A stretch of 64,000 bases of DNA from NCBI RefSeq assembly GCF_009735585.1, contig NZ_VJVW01000003.1:310001-374000 (forward strand). Reading direction: 5' to 3'. The stretch is from Christiangramia aestuarii. Lineage in GTDB: Bacteria; Bacteroidota; Bacteroidia; Flavobacteriales; Flavobacteriaceae. The notes under the pieces are model-generated. The model had not been told where the DNA came from. It did no database searches and saw only the letters and a program-made list of their open reading frames with translations. The translations under genes and the position numbers were made by a program. The first letter of the stretch is position 1; each line of letters starts with the position of its first letter. This document shows positions 34,616 to 43,750 of the stretch, piece after piece.

Positions 34616-34698
34616 AAAGCTTTAGCAAAATTTATGATTTCCTTGGCGGCTAAAGGATGCCTCGCTTTTTAGTTTTATAAATCCTAATAAGTTATGTC

Positions 34699-35145
34699 AT
34701 GAGAAGATTATCGTTATTAGTGGTGGGATGCCTGAGTGTGGGGATTCTTAGCTGCCAGGAAAAGAAGGAGGATAAGAAATCTGAAGTTCCAGAAGCCGTA
34801 CAACTGGCTTTTCAGAAAAAATATCCAGAAGAGAATGATCCAGACTGGAGACAGGATGATCATGGTTACTGGGAATCACATTTTAAAAAGGATGGCGAAA
34901 AATATCGCGCCGATTTCAATGCAGATGGTAGCTGGGTAGAGACCGAGAATGACATTAAAAAGAAGAATCTTCCCGATGCCGTTAAAAAAGTGATCAAGGA
35001 AGAATATTCAGAATATGAGATCACCGAGGTAGAACATGTGATGAATGCCGAAAAGGGGGAGTTCTTTGATGTTGAATTCAAACAAAAAGGAAAGAATAAA
35101 GATGTAATGTTCCGGAAGGATGGAAGTATCATTCCCAAGAAATAG
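34699..35145 (+). CDS. PepSY-like lipoprotein
   Basis: The protein has 148 residues with lipobox GILSC (Cys about 19). The mature part repeats the PepSY-like unit twice: FQKKYPEENDPDWRQDDHGYW and, after VKKVIKEEYSEYEITEVEHV, FFDVEFKQKGKNKDVMFRKDG. Such proteins are periplasmic or surface-exposed and may modulate proteases or bind metals, but no activity is known. It stands alone; two weak hairpins lie downstream (35148-35178 and about 35189-35206). Confidence 0.78.
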   Translation: MRRLSLLVVGCLSVGILSCQEKKEDKKSEVPEAVQLAFQKKYPEENDPDWRQDDHGYWESHFKKDGEKYRADFNADGSWVETENDIKKKNLPDAVKKVIKEEYSEYEITEVEHVMNAEKGEFFDVEFKQKGKNKDVMFRKDGSIIPKK

Positions 35146-35329
35146 AGACCTAGTCTATTGATAATATTGAAACTAGGTTGATATTAAAATAAGACTGATC
35201 TTAGTCTTTGGATCAATAATGGACAGTATTTATATTTTTTTTGGTAAATACCAATTATGATTTAGAGTTAAAGAATTTTATCTCTGTAATAGTTTAAAGT
35301 TCAATTTGTATCGTAACTAAGATTTAAGT

Positions 35330-35830
35330 TTGATTAAGCTCGAAAAAATAGGATTTGGAGGTGGATGTCACTGGTGCACCGAAGCGGTGTTTCAATACTT
35401 AAATGGCGTTGACAAGGTTGAACAAGGATATATTTCGACCAGCAGTAAGCCTGAACTATTCTATGAGGCGGTGATCGTTCATTTTGACCCCAAGATAATT
35501 AGCCAAAAAACGCTGATAAGGATACATCTTAGCACCCATAAAAGTTCATCAGACCATAGTATGCGCTACAAATATCTTTCAGCCGTTTATTCTTTTGAAC
35601 AAGATCAGCATGCGGAAGCCGAAAGCATATTAAGTAATTTGTCTGAACAGGATAAGAAGTTCATAACCAGGGTTTATAAATTCGGCGATTTTAAAGCTTC
35701 CAGGGAAGAGATCAGGAATTATTATGCAACAGACCCCAAAAGGCCATTTTGTAGATCTTATATTCAGCCTAAACTGGAATTTCTCGATAAAAAGTTCAGT
35801 AAGTACCTGAAAAACAACCCTAAAGGCTAA
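35330..35830 (+). CDS. msrA: Peptide-methionine (S)-S-oxide reductase (MsrA)
   Basis: The protein has 166 residues and the MsrA active site GFGGGCHWCTEAVF. Cys13 is in the position of the catalytic Cys of GCFWG, with His for Phe and an extra Cys16 as possible resolving residue. YEAVIVHFDPKIIS and SSDHSMRYKYLSAV follow the fold. It repairs methionine sulfoxide in proteins. No signal peptide, so cytoplasmic. The start is TTG at 35330, the only usable codon that keeps the first strand. Confidence 0.85.
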   Translation: MIKLEKIGFGGGCHWCTEAVFQYLNGVDKVEQGYISTSSKPELFYEAVIVHFDPKIISQKTLIRIHLSTHKSSSDHSMRYKYLSAVYSFEQDQHAEAESILSNLSEQDKKFITRVYKFGDFKASREEIRNYYATDPKRPFCRSYIQPKLEFLDKKFSKYLKNNPKG

Positions 35831-35855
35831 AATAACTTAAACTGCCTCGTTTTTT

Positions 35856-36203
35856 CTAAAAAAGAAAGTATAAATTTATAGAAATATAGGTATTGATCGC
35901 GGCATAGATAAATGATGGAGCAGATTGTAAAATACTGTCCCTTATCTTCAGGCGAACCCCAAAGCCGAGAATCATTAGCAGAGCCAAACCCGTAGAAGAG
36001 ATAAAGCCTAATAAGGGCATAAAATAATAGCCTGTAATCAATCCCAGGCCACCTATTATTTGCAAAGCCCCCACCAGTTTTAACTGCTTACTTAAACCGT
36101 ATCGAATAAACTCGTTCCTCATATGCTCCGTAAAAAAGCAACTGATTCCGAAAAACAAAAAGGAAACTGCGGAAAATATGACAAGAAACTGTAAAGAATT
36201 CAT
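35856..36203 (-). CDS. DoxX-like small membrane protein
   Basis: This 115-residue protein has four predicted membrane helices and the DoxX-like pattern LKLVGALQIIGGLGLITGY. The ATG at 36203 (MNSLQFLV) is preferred to a TTG 15 codons upstream, which would add a polar His/Asn-rich start. No reaction can be assigned. It is convergent with msrA and shows no clear terminator. Confidence 0.7.
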   Translation of the reverse strand: MNSLQFLVIFSAVSFLFFGISCFFTEHMRNEFIRYGLSKQLKLVGALQIIGGLGLITGYYFMPLLGFISSTGLALLMILGFGVRLKIRDSILQSAPSFIYAAINTYISINLYFLF

Positions 36204-36357
36204 ATTAGAATTATGAAAATGGCTCTTAAGGAATTTTAGATAATTCAACTAAGATAGTCCTTTAGAGTAAGCATCAAATACCCCTGTGAAATATCTGGCT
36301 GATTAATTCAGATTATAAGATAAGACTTGAAAATATAAATTCTAAAAATTAGTTGGT

Positions 36358-37572
36358 ATGCTGGCAAATGTTTTAATAGAAAGGGAAATATATTCATCTG
36401 AAGAACATAAGATGACCCAGAAGATGATCCAGGATTTCATAGAACATGAGATAATGGACCAGATCGAAGAATGGGAAAAAAAGGGAATGGTTAGCCGGGA
36501 AATTTGGCAGCGAGCCGGCGAACTGGGTTTATTGTGTATAGACATGCCTGAAGAATACGGCGGAGGAGGGATGGATTTCAGTTTTAGTGCCTTATTTAAT
36601 GAAGAACTGGCAAAAAAAGGAGTGACTGGGCCAGGATTTTCACTTCATTCTGACGTAATTGCGCCTTATCTTTTAAAATATGGATCTGAAGCTCAGAAGC
36701 AAAAATATCTTCCACAGATGGCTTCGGGCAAGTTGATCACCTCTCTGGGAATGACCGAACCTGATTGTGGGAGTGATCTGCAGGCAATTAAAACCAGGGC
36801 CGTGGATAAGGGAGATCATTACCTGGTAAATGGTCAGAAAACATTTATTACCAATGGATACCTGAGCGATATGTCTTTAGTGGCCGTAAAAACACAAAAT
36901 GGAACAGACCGTGAGGGAATTTCCTTGTTACTCATAGAAAGCAATTATAAAGGATTTGAAAAGGGAGTTCCGTTCAAGAAAATTGGAATGAAGTCCCAGG
37001 ACACCTGTGAATTGTTCTTTGATGACGTAAGAGTTCCCAAAGAGAATTTACTGGGTGAAGAAGGTCAGGGTTTTCAGATCATGATGCAAGAACTGGCCAG
37101 GGAGCGACTGATAGTGGCTCTTAACGCGATTGGAGGAGCTCAGGGCGCTATTGAAGAAACAATTGAGTATACATCTACCAGAAAGGCGTTTAAACAGCCT
37201 GTGGCAGCATTTCAGAACACCCAGTTCAAATTAGCAGAATGCGCTACGCAATTACAATTACACCAGGCCTTTGTAGATCGCTGTACAGGATTATTGGCAG
37301 AACATAAACTTACAGCTGAAAGTGCTTCTATGGCAAAATATTCGGCTACAGATATGCATAATAAAGTGGTAGATGAATGTTTGCAATTATTTGGCGGATA
37401 TGGATATATGTGGGATTATCCAATCGCACGAATGTATGCAGATAATCGAGTAGCCAGAATTTACGCCGGTACCAACGAAATAATGAAGGTTCTTATCGCC
37501 AGAGGATTATTCAAAGAATTGTTCCAGGAAATGAAGCAGAAAAAAAAGGAAGCAACTAAAATGAAATTATAA
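36358..37572 (+). CDS. Acyl-CoA dehydrogenase
   Basis: This 404-residue protein has the three-part ACAD fold: helical N-domain, middle beta-domain with SLGMTEPDCGSDLQAIKT (FAD/substrate signature), and C-terminal QLFGGYGYMWDYPIARMYAD, ending AGTNEIMKVLIARG. It oxidises acyl-CoA to trans-2-enoyl-CoA with FAD, passing electrons to ETF. Sequence style fits medium- or long-chain substrates. It is monocistronic, so probably a general fatty acid or branched-chain degradation gene. Confidence 0.93.
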   Translation: MLANVLIEREIYSSEEHKMTQKMIQDFIEHEIMDQIEEWEKKGMVSREIWQRAGELGLLCIDMPEEYGGGGMDFSFSALFNEELAKKGVTGPGFSLHSDVIAPYLLKYGSEAQKQKYLPQMASGKLITSLGMTEPDCGSDLQAIKTRAVDKGDHYLVNGQKTFITNGYLSDMSLVAVKTQNGTDREGISLLLIESNYKGFEKGVPFKKIGMKSQDTCELFFDDVRVPKENLLGEEGQGFQIMMQELARERLIVALNAIGGAQGAIEETIEYTSTRKAFKQPVAAFQNTQFKLAECATQLQLHQAFVDRCTGLLAEHKLTAESASMAKYSATDMHNKVVDECLQLFGGYGYMWDYPIARMYADNRVARIYAGTNEIMKVLIARGLFKELFQEMKQKKKEATKMKL

Positions 37573-37930
<358 letters not shown>

Positions 37931-38356
37931 ATGGGTTATCATCCTAATTCTGTAATTAACTTTCTTCCAGACAAAGCCATTAAAGAGGTTCACCACCTTG
38001 ATTTTGGCGATGTTATTTTTCTGGATAAGACCATAGTGACCGAAATCAAGGAAGGTATCACCTATGGCTGGGAAAAAGGCCTTGAGGTAATAAGCCTCGC
38101 CGAAAATTACTACGGAAAGGATTTTTACGTGAATTATCTTGCCAACCGTATTTACGATTATGCCGTCATCGCACAGGACTGGAATAAGTTCTTTGAGCAA
38201 AACCGGCAGCTACGCAGCTTTAGTATAGTTACCCACGGAAAAACCGGCACTACTAATATAGCCATAGAGCGCCTTTTTTATAAGGAAGGTAACATCATGC
38301 ACTTTACCGATCTTAAAACGGCCCTGGAATATACCGGGAATTTACCTTATTCCTAA
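37931..38356 (+). CDS. Conserved-looking protein of unknown function
   Basis: This 141-residue soluble protein has an alternating strand/helix pattern (FGDVIFLDKTIVTEIKEG, FYVNYLANRIYDYAVIAQDW, RSFSIVTHGKTG) reminiscent of SpoIIAA/STAS-like folds, but I cannot name a family. The ATG at 37931 (MGYHPNSV) is preferred; a TTG eight codons earlier lies inside the putative -7 promoter element and would not be transcribed. Its last four bases overlap the convergent lipoprotein gene. Confidence 0.65.
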   Translation: MGYHPNSVINFLPDKAIKEVHHLDFGDVIFLDKTIVTEIKEGITYGWEKGLEVISLAENYYGKDFYVNYLANRIYDYAVIAQDWNKFFEQNRQLRSFSIVTHGKTGTTNIAIERLFYKEGNIMHFTDLKTALEYTGNLPYS

Positions 38357-38871
38357 TTCTTCTCAAGTTTGCTTATTATCCCATCATAAGAAATACTAGT
38401 TCGCTGGCTTGAAATAACCTGGGTACGAGCTTTATTATTCGAATAAAGACTGATTATGAAATTCAGGTTTTCTGTATTTTGACTTGTTTCAAATTTGAAA
38501 TCGATCTTTCCCTTAGTTGGATCTTCATCAACCTTCAGATTCCTGATCTTATCCTTAAGTTTGATACCTGCTTCGCCATCATAACTTCCTCCGGATTGTC
38601 TTACGCCGAAATAAGGTAAATAAACCTCTACGCTATCCCCCATAATTTCAATTGAATTCGGGTTCCCTATCAGATTGATATTTCCACCGCCAAGGGGAAT
38701 GGCCCAGGTATTTTCTATTTCGAATTTACCACTTTCAACCAGTTGGCTAAGTTCATTAAAATCTTCCTGCTCCATGTTATTTTTACTTCCTCCACACGAG
38801 TTCAGCAATAATAAACCAGATAAAAAGAAAATATATTTAAAAATGAAATTTTGAAATCGGGATCTGTACAT
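38353..38871 (-). CDS. DUF4251-family lipoprotein
   Basis: The protein has 172 residues, with a signal peptide with lipobox LLLNSCG (Cys about 26). The mature region matches DUF4251 in layout: IENTWAIPLGGGNINLIGNP, EVYLPYFGVRQSGGSYDGEA, and a C-terminal TSISYDGII. Its function is unknown; it is probably anchored in the outer or inner membrane facing the periplasm. It lies 57 bases downstream of the large outer membrane receptor gene on the same strand, so a shared transcript is possible. Confidence 0.82.
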   Translation of the reverse strand: MYRSRFQNFIFKYIFFLSGLLLLNSCGGSKNNMEQEDFNELSQLVESGKFEIENTWAIPLGGGNINLIGNPNSIEIMGDSVEVYLPYFGVRQSGGSYDGEAGIKLKDKIRNLKVDEDPTKGKIDFKFETSQNTENLNFIISLYSNNKARTQVISSQRTSISYDGIISKLEKN

Positions 38872-38928
38872 AGTAATTCACTTGAGACATTTAATTTACG
38901 AATTTAAACCTGTTATTTTAAATCAGCT

Positions 38929-41349
38929 TTACTGTTCCGAAACACGCTGCCTCTCTATTTCGGCTCCCGTTTTACGATCTCTTGAAGATTTGAGCTTTTG
39001 GTTCCCAAAGCTCCTGGAATAAGTCAGTAAAAAAGTAGGTGCAGAAAAATCGAAAAGATTACTTGTTTGCAGGTCCTGTTCCGGGATATTGGTGCCCCCG
39101 GTAAATTCAAAAGAATCCAGAATATCTCTTACAGAAAATTTTAGGCTCCCTCCCTCCTCTCCAAACTTCTTGGAGATCCCAGCATCTATCCTATAGAATG
39201 CATCGTATTTGGCCGTACCAAAAAAACCTTCACTTACATAGAAACCACTTAATTCTGCAGACCAGGTTTCCGCAAATTCGAATGAATTGGAAATATTACA
39301 GGAAAAATTGCCCAGGCTGAGCTGGATAGGCTCTTCATAATAAAAACCCCTTACCTGCTGCCTCACGTAATTAAAATTATTCTGCATGCGCCACCAGTTA
39401 AAGATACGCCAGGGAAAACCTAGACTGATCCCGAAAGTCCTGGTATAATCCAGGTTGCTGGCTTCAAAAATAAGTCTTCCCGTTTCTTCATCAAGTCGCT
39501 CCTGAAAATTGGCAATGCTTGAGTCTTCATTCGTATATTCTAAAGACAGGACCGCAGATTTATAATTGATACTATACCTTACCGCATTAGAAATGGATGG
39601 CTGCAGTGAAGCATTTCCCGAAAAAAAAGTATTAGGATCAAAAAGAATTACGAATGGCGCCAGGTCATTAAAGGTTGGCCGGGTTATCCGTCTGGAGTAA
39701 CTCAGGTTCATGCTTAGACTGTCATTAAAGCTGTGGTTTAAATAAATGGTGGGAAAAAGCCTTCCATATTGTCTATCCACTACCCTGCCCTGTTTATCTG
39801 TATCCAGTTGACTGTTGGTATACTCATACCGGAAACCAAGCTTAGCGCCGGTTTTTTCAGTAAAATTATATTCTGCACTTATATAGGCTGCGTAGATCTG
39901 TTCGTCGAGATTACTTTTATTGGTTAGTGAAGGATCTGGGATCCAAATATCATTGATCAAATATTCTACCGCTACATCGTTCTCAAAATTGTTATTGATG
40001 AATTTAAGTCCGGTTTCCAGTTTAAGATCTTCATTTAGCTTGTTGGTATAATCCAGGGCACCAACGAAAGTGTGTATGGGAGTAAGCTTGGTACTTCTGG
40101 TGAGAGTGTCCGCCAAAAAGACCTGATTTTCGTCGAAATATGAATTCAGGTAATCGTTGGGATTGTCATCCTTATAGTAGAGATAATCCACGTTGAGATC
40201 TAGTTTCCCTTCTTCAGAAAATTCATGAGAAATATTGAAATTGGCTCCGAGGTGTTCCCAGTGGTTGATCTCGTCATTTATGAGATTTAAATAGGATTCT
40301 GGCTCACCATTCCTGAAAAAAGTATTTTCATTCCTCGCTTCCATGGTCCAGCGATTGCTGTAACCGTTCACCAGGATTCCAATAATAGTATTTTCAGAAA
40401 GCTCGTAATCTACACCGGTTCTCATATTATAGACCGTTCGATCTGGATCCCGTTCTGAAAAAGTATAATTTCGAACCCGGTCCCCTTTCTCGGTATATTC
40501 TCTGGATAGCTGTATGACCTGGTCGGTCCCATCCATCGAAAAAGAATAATTCCCGAAGAGATTGAATTTTCCTTTGCGGTAATTGAGGTTGATGGAATTG
40601 TTGGTCACAAAAGCATTGCTGTATCCTGCTGCCACCGAAAATGAACCGTTTAGCCCCTCATCTGTAGATTTTTTCAGGATGATATTGATATAACCTGCAT
40701 TGCCTTCGGCGTCAAGATTTGCAGGCGGAGTGGTGATTAGTTCGATACTCACGATATTGTCTGAACTCATTCCATCCAGCATCTGGACCAGCGTAGATAC
40801 AGGTAAATACGATATTTTATCATTGATCATCACTACGACCCCTTCTTTACCTACGATAGAAATTGTATTATTCTGTCGGTTTACCAGCACGCCAGGTGAC
40901 CTTTCCAGGATCTCCAAGGCAGTACTACCGGCCGAAACAATACTGTTTTCTACATTTATGATCATCCTATCCATCTTCTGCTGGTAAAGCGGTTTTCTTC
41001 CTTCCAGCTGAACCTCTTCCAGTTCTTCTTCTGTAAGTACCAGGGTCTCAATAGTAATATCTGTAGTTAAATTAAATTCCGGAGAATAGCCAGGCTCAAA
41101 TCCTACCATGCTTGCCATGACCAAATAATTTTCCGAGGGAATTCCAGAAAGCTTAAATTTCCCATCGTCCCCGGCGATACTCCCTTCTACCAGTGTAGAA
41201 TCCTTAGATCTTAAAACCAGGATATTTGCAAATGCCAGAGGTTCACCATCGTTTGTAACCACAGTACCGGAAATAGAATATTCCTGTTGACCAAATACGT
41301 CCAGAAAAAACAAAAGGAACAGGAAAGAAATGATTCTTAGTTTGCTCAT
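38929..41349 (-). CDS. Outer membrane beta-barrel / TonB-dependent receptor-like protein
   Basis: The protein has 806 residues: signal peptide (about 1-21), carboxypeptidase-regulatory-like beta-sandwich (about 23-105), TonB plug-like domain (about 120-215, with TALEILERSPGVLVNR and ANLDAEGNAGYINIILKKS), then a long outer membrane barrel. It belongs to the OMP_b-brl_3 group, whose cargo is mostly unknown. The ATG at 41349 (MSKLRIIS) is chosen over a TTG 13 codons upstream because it begins a standard signal peptide. It is not beside a SusD gene, so a polysaccharide-utilisation role is not indicated. Confidence 0.88.
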   Translation of the reverse strand: MSKLRIISFLFLLFFLDVFGQQEYSISGTVVTNDGEPLAFANILVLRSKDSTLVEGSIAGDDGKFKLSGIPSENYLVMASMVGFEPGYSPEFNLTTDITIETLVLTEEELEEVQLEGRKPLYQQKMDRMIINVENSIVSAGSTALEILERSPGVLVNRQNNTISIVGKEGVVVMINDKISYLPVSTLVQMLDGMSSDNIVSIELITTPPANLDAEGNAGYINIILKKSTDEGLNGSFSVAAGYSNAFVTNNSINLNYRKGKFNLFGNYSFSMDGTDQVIQLSREYTEKGDRVRNYTFSERDPDRTVYNMRTGVDYELSENTIIGILVNGYSNRWTMEARNENTFFRNGEPESYLNLINDEINHWEHLGANFNISHEFSEEGKLDLNVDYLYYKDDNPNDYLNSYFDENQVFLADTLTRSTKLTPIHTFVGALDYTNKLNEDLKLETGLKFINNNFENDVAVEYLINDIWIPDPSLTNKSNLDEQIYAAYISAEYNFTEKTGAKLGFRYEYTNSQLDTDKQGRVVDRQYGRLFPTIYLNHSFNDSLSMNLSYSRRITRPTFNDLAPFVILFDPNTFFSGNASLQPSISNAVRYSINYKSAVLSLEYTNEDSSIANFQERLDEETGRLIFEASNLDYTRTFGISLGFPWRIFNWWRMQNNFNYVRQQVRGFYYEEPIQLSLGNFSCNISNSFEFAETWSAELSGFYVSEGFFGTAKYDAFYRIDAGISKKFGEEGGSLKFSVRDILDSFEFTGGTNIPEQDLQTSNLFDFSAPTFLLTYSRSFGNQKLKSSRDRKTGAEIERQRVSEQ

Positions 41350-41426
41350 GGTCAGGAAGTTGAATGCAAAGATAAAGCATTTACTCAATCACCTGTTATT
41401 CAGCGTTTTAAATTTTATAAAATAAA

Positions 41427-41453
41427 AAAATCCAGTATTTAAATACTGGATTC
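41427..41453 (-). terminator. Terminator of the 68-residue charged protein gene
   Basis: Perfect 12-base palindrome arms aatccagtattt and aaatactggatt (41429-41452), followed on the minus strand by a T-run. Confidence 0.85.
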
Positions 41454-41477
41454 AAATTATATTTTAAAAAAATCTTT

Positions 41478-41684
41478 CTAGTCTTTATCTTCAGATTCGC
41501 TGATGGAGTCTAAAGTTTCCTGAATGGTCTTATCTTCTTCCTTGGTCACTCTTTTATCCTCGTTCTTTACCTTAAGATTGCCATCACCGTCCTTTTTCAA
41601 TTTATCATCCTTTTCATGAAAATTGGAAGGCCTTCCCGCATTCTTTTGCCAGTCTGCCTGTTCCTTGTTCTTTTCTTCTGCCAT
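41478..41684 (-). CDS. Small hydrophilic protein of unknown function
   Basis: This 68-residue protein is rich in Lys, Glu and Asp (EKDDKLKKDGDGNLKVKNED) with no hydrophobic core, so it is probably disordered. It resembles in style the 108-residue protein at 4769-5095. A strong terminator and a good ATG support it as a real gene. No family is recognised. Confidence 0.6.
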   Translation of the reverse strand: MAEEKNKEQADWQKNAGRPSNFHEKDDKLKKDGDGNLKVKNEDKRVTKEEDKTIQETLDSISESEDKD

Positions 41685-41756
41685 AATATTCCTTTTTCTC
41701 TAATTTATGAAATAGGCTTCTCGAATCTAAAAGCTTTAATATCATTTAACAGGGAA

Positions 41757-42623
41757 TTAGGGCATTTTCACATTGAAAACAAATGCTCGATATTTCAGCA
41801 GCGCGACAAAGATGGTGGCACCCAAAGCATTCCCTATAAGAGCGGTCGTCAGGGTTTTTAGATAGATAAAAAGGTTTATCTCGCTGGAAACAAGCATTCC
41901 CGAAAAGATCTCGATATTACCAATAATACTATGATGTAAACCGGTGAATCCCATTACGGCGGTTATAAGGTAAATAATTAGAATTTCTGAACTAGTATCT
42001 TTAGATGAAGTCACCAGCCAGCTTAGCAAGCCCATCAACCAGCCCGCAAGTATCGCGCTAACCAAAATGGTAAGCAGGTCGTAATCTGCATAATGTTCCC
42101 CTATTTTTGCGATCACTTCAGCGTCAAAGATCCCCAAGTTTGGACCAATCCAACATAGCGTCAGTGCTATCAGGATTCCCCCAACCAGGTTCCCAAGGAT
42201 CACAATACCCCAGATCTTAAGCATGCTTAAAATGCTTCGTTTGTTGCTAAGTACCGGAAGGGTTAATAAAGAGGTTTGTTCGGTAAAAAGTATAGACTGG
42301 CCTAGGACCACAAGGATAAATCCAATAGGATACACCAAAGCAATTAGCTTATACAAAGTAGGTTCTGTTACCTTATCCTGAAAAAAGCTGAACACAGAAC
42401 AAATCATAAGAAAACTGAAGCCAATCTCCAAACCGGCAGTAAAGGAGCTTAGAAGAATGCTCTTTGCGCTACGGTCATAGGTTTCGCAACCTTCGATGAT
42501 CTGCTCTTTCAGGATCTCCCCATGCGTTTTACTGCTGGTCTTGTCATTAGATTCAGAAGCTTCTAATTCCTGGTCTACTTTTTCCTGATGCTCTTCCTGA
42601 GCCTTATCCTTTTCTGAATCCAT
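41757..42623 (-). CDS. Formate/nitrite transporter family (FNT/YfdC-like) channel
   Basis: The product has 288 residues. A hydrophilic, highly charged N-terminus (1-45) precedes six membrane helices. SFTAGLEIGFSFLMI and LGNLVGGILIALTLCWIGP correspond to the FNT first and third helix regions, and MGFTGLHHSIIGNIEIFSGM to the conserved pore region with His. FNT channels carry small monovalent anions (formate, nitrite, hydrosulfide); this one sits nearer the less-characterised YfdC branch. It lies between single genes. Confidence 0.87.
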   Translation of the reverse strand: MDSEKDKAQEEHQEKVDQELEASESNDKTSSKTHGEILKEQIIEGCETYDRSAKSILLSSFTAGLEIGFSFLMICSVFSFFQDKVTEPTLYKLIALVYPIGFILVVLGQSILFTEQTSLLTLPVLSNKRSILSMLKIWGIVILGNLVGGILIALTLCWIGPNLGIFDAEVIAKIGEHYADYDLLTILVSAILAGWLMGLLSWLVTSSKDTSSEILIIYLITAVMGFTGLHHSIIGNIEIFSGMLVSSEINLFIYLKTLTTALIGNALGATIFVALLKYRAFVFNVKMP

Positions 42624-42657
42624 TTAAATTTTTCTATGAATAGCCTAAAAATAATGA

Positions 42658-42683
42658 AACCGGAGAAGTAAAACCTCTCCGGC
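42658..42683 (-). terminator. Terminator of the nucleoside deaminase gene
   Basis: Arms ccggaga (42660-42666) and tctccgg (42676-42682). On the minus strand the hairpin is followed by tttcattattttt. Confidence 0.7.
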
Positions 42684-42708
42684 CCTGTAATTAACTGAAT
42701 TTTCTGAT

Positions 42709-43185
42709 TTATACATGCAATTCTTCCTGGCTGACTTCTTTCCATAGCTTCACCGATTCATCCCGGCACAGCTGTATCATTTTGAATTCGGTATGCCGTT
42801 CCTCTTCATTTGAATTATAGAACATATCACTATACTTAAAACCAAAGTTTTTGGCGTCCTGAGCCGAAGCTCCATAGTATATATAATCTATTTCTGCCCA
42901 GTGGGCAGCACCAAGACACATCATACAGGGTTCGCAACTGGTATAAAGGACACATCCTTTTAAACTGAGGGAACCTGTTTTTTTGCAGGCCCTTTGTATG
43001 GCGCGCAATTCGGCATGTGCCGTGCAGTCCCCCTTACATAGAACCTCGTTTCGCGCTTCGGCAATGATTTCATCGCCTCGCGTGATCACGGCTCCAAAAG
43101 GACCTCCGTTATCCATATCTCTTCCTTCACGTGCTAAATGAATAGCTCTACTCATCATTTTCTTCTGCAAATCCCTTGTTTCCAT
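42709..43185 (-). CDS. Nucleoside deaminase, guanine-deaminase-like
   Basis: This 158-residue cytidine-deaminase-fold enzyme has its zinc site intact: H57-A-E59 (CTAHAELRAIQ) and P86-C87-M-M-C90 (SCEPCMMC). DNGGPFGAVI and FGFKYSDMFYN near the end fit the GuaD/YKFC branch (guanine to xanthine) better than tRNA-specific TadA, because the deaminase part continues in a C-terminal helix. It is cytoplasmic and single-gene. Confidence 0.87.
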   Translation of the reverse strand: METRDLQKKMMSRAIHLAREGRDMDNGGPFGAVITRGDEIIAEARNEVLCKGDCTAHAELRAIQRACKKTGSLSLKGCVLYTSCEPCMMCLGAAHWAEIDYIYYGASAQDAKNFGFKYSDMFYNSNEEERHTEFKMIQLCRDESVKLWKEVSQEELHV

Positions 43186-43366
43186 AATGATCTAAAATTA
43201 AGGATTTATAGGTGGATACCATCAATTTTCACAGTATTTCATACGCTATTAAGCACATTTTAAGGTTAGGACTCTAAAGTCTAAAAAGACTGCTAAATAT
43301 TTGCCAAATCTAGCCTAAGAGGCTTGGCAGGCCCTGCAGAATTAAGTTTATTTAACTAAACTAAAA

Positions 43367-43675
43367 ATGAATTATATGGAAGCTATCTTTGAATTTGTAA
43401 ACATAGATAAGAGTAATAATCTGGAGGCCTTTACCCAGAAAAAACTGAATAAAATTGAGAACAAATATGACTGGGTCGTAAGAGCGAATGTTTATTTCAA
43501 AAAAGATGAAAATCAAAAGCCTAACGGCCATATCGCCGAAATAAGATTAAGCGCTCCGGGACCGGAGATCTTCGCACAGTCTAATGAATCTTCATTCGAG
43601 GCAGCGGTTGCTGAAACAGTGAGCGATCTGGAAAGACAATGTGGTAAAAGAAAAGCGAAAATGAGTACTCACTAA
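43367..43675 (+). CDS. Ribosome hibernation promoting factor (HPF/RaiA family)
   Basis: This 102-residue short-type protein has the beta-alpha-beta-beta-beta-alpha pattern: EAFTQKKLNKIENKYDWVVR, then HIAEIRLSAPGPEIFAQSNE, then FEAAVAETVSDLERQ. It binds the 30S decoding region of idle ribosomes in stationary phase. A palindromic terminator follows. A stationary-phase role matches the EF-G2 and UspA genes elsewhere in the window. Confidence 0.9.
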   Translation: MNYMEAIFEFVNIDKSNNLEAFTQKKLNKIENKYDWVVRANVYFKKDENQKPNGHIAEIRLSAPGPEIFAQSNESSFEAAVAETVSDLERQCGKRKAKMSTH

Positions 43676-43700
43676 CTAGTACTAATTCAACCAAAAAGAA

Positions 43701-43731
43701 AACCCTTTCAGGAAACTGAAAGGGTTTTTAA
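43701..43731. terminator. Bidirectional terminator between the hpf and aconitase genes
   Basis: Perfect 11-base arms aaccctttcag (43701-43711) and ctgaaagggtt (43716-43726), loop gaaa, T-run after and A-run before. Confidence 0.9.
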
Positions 43732-43750
43732 TTATTTACAATCTTTTTTA

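Noticed and set aside
35148-35206. Two hairpins after the PepSY-like lipoprotein gene
   Set aside because: Neither is followed by a T-run, so a terminator call is weak.
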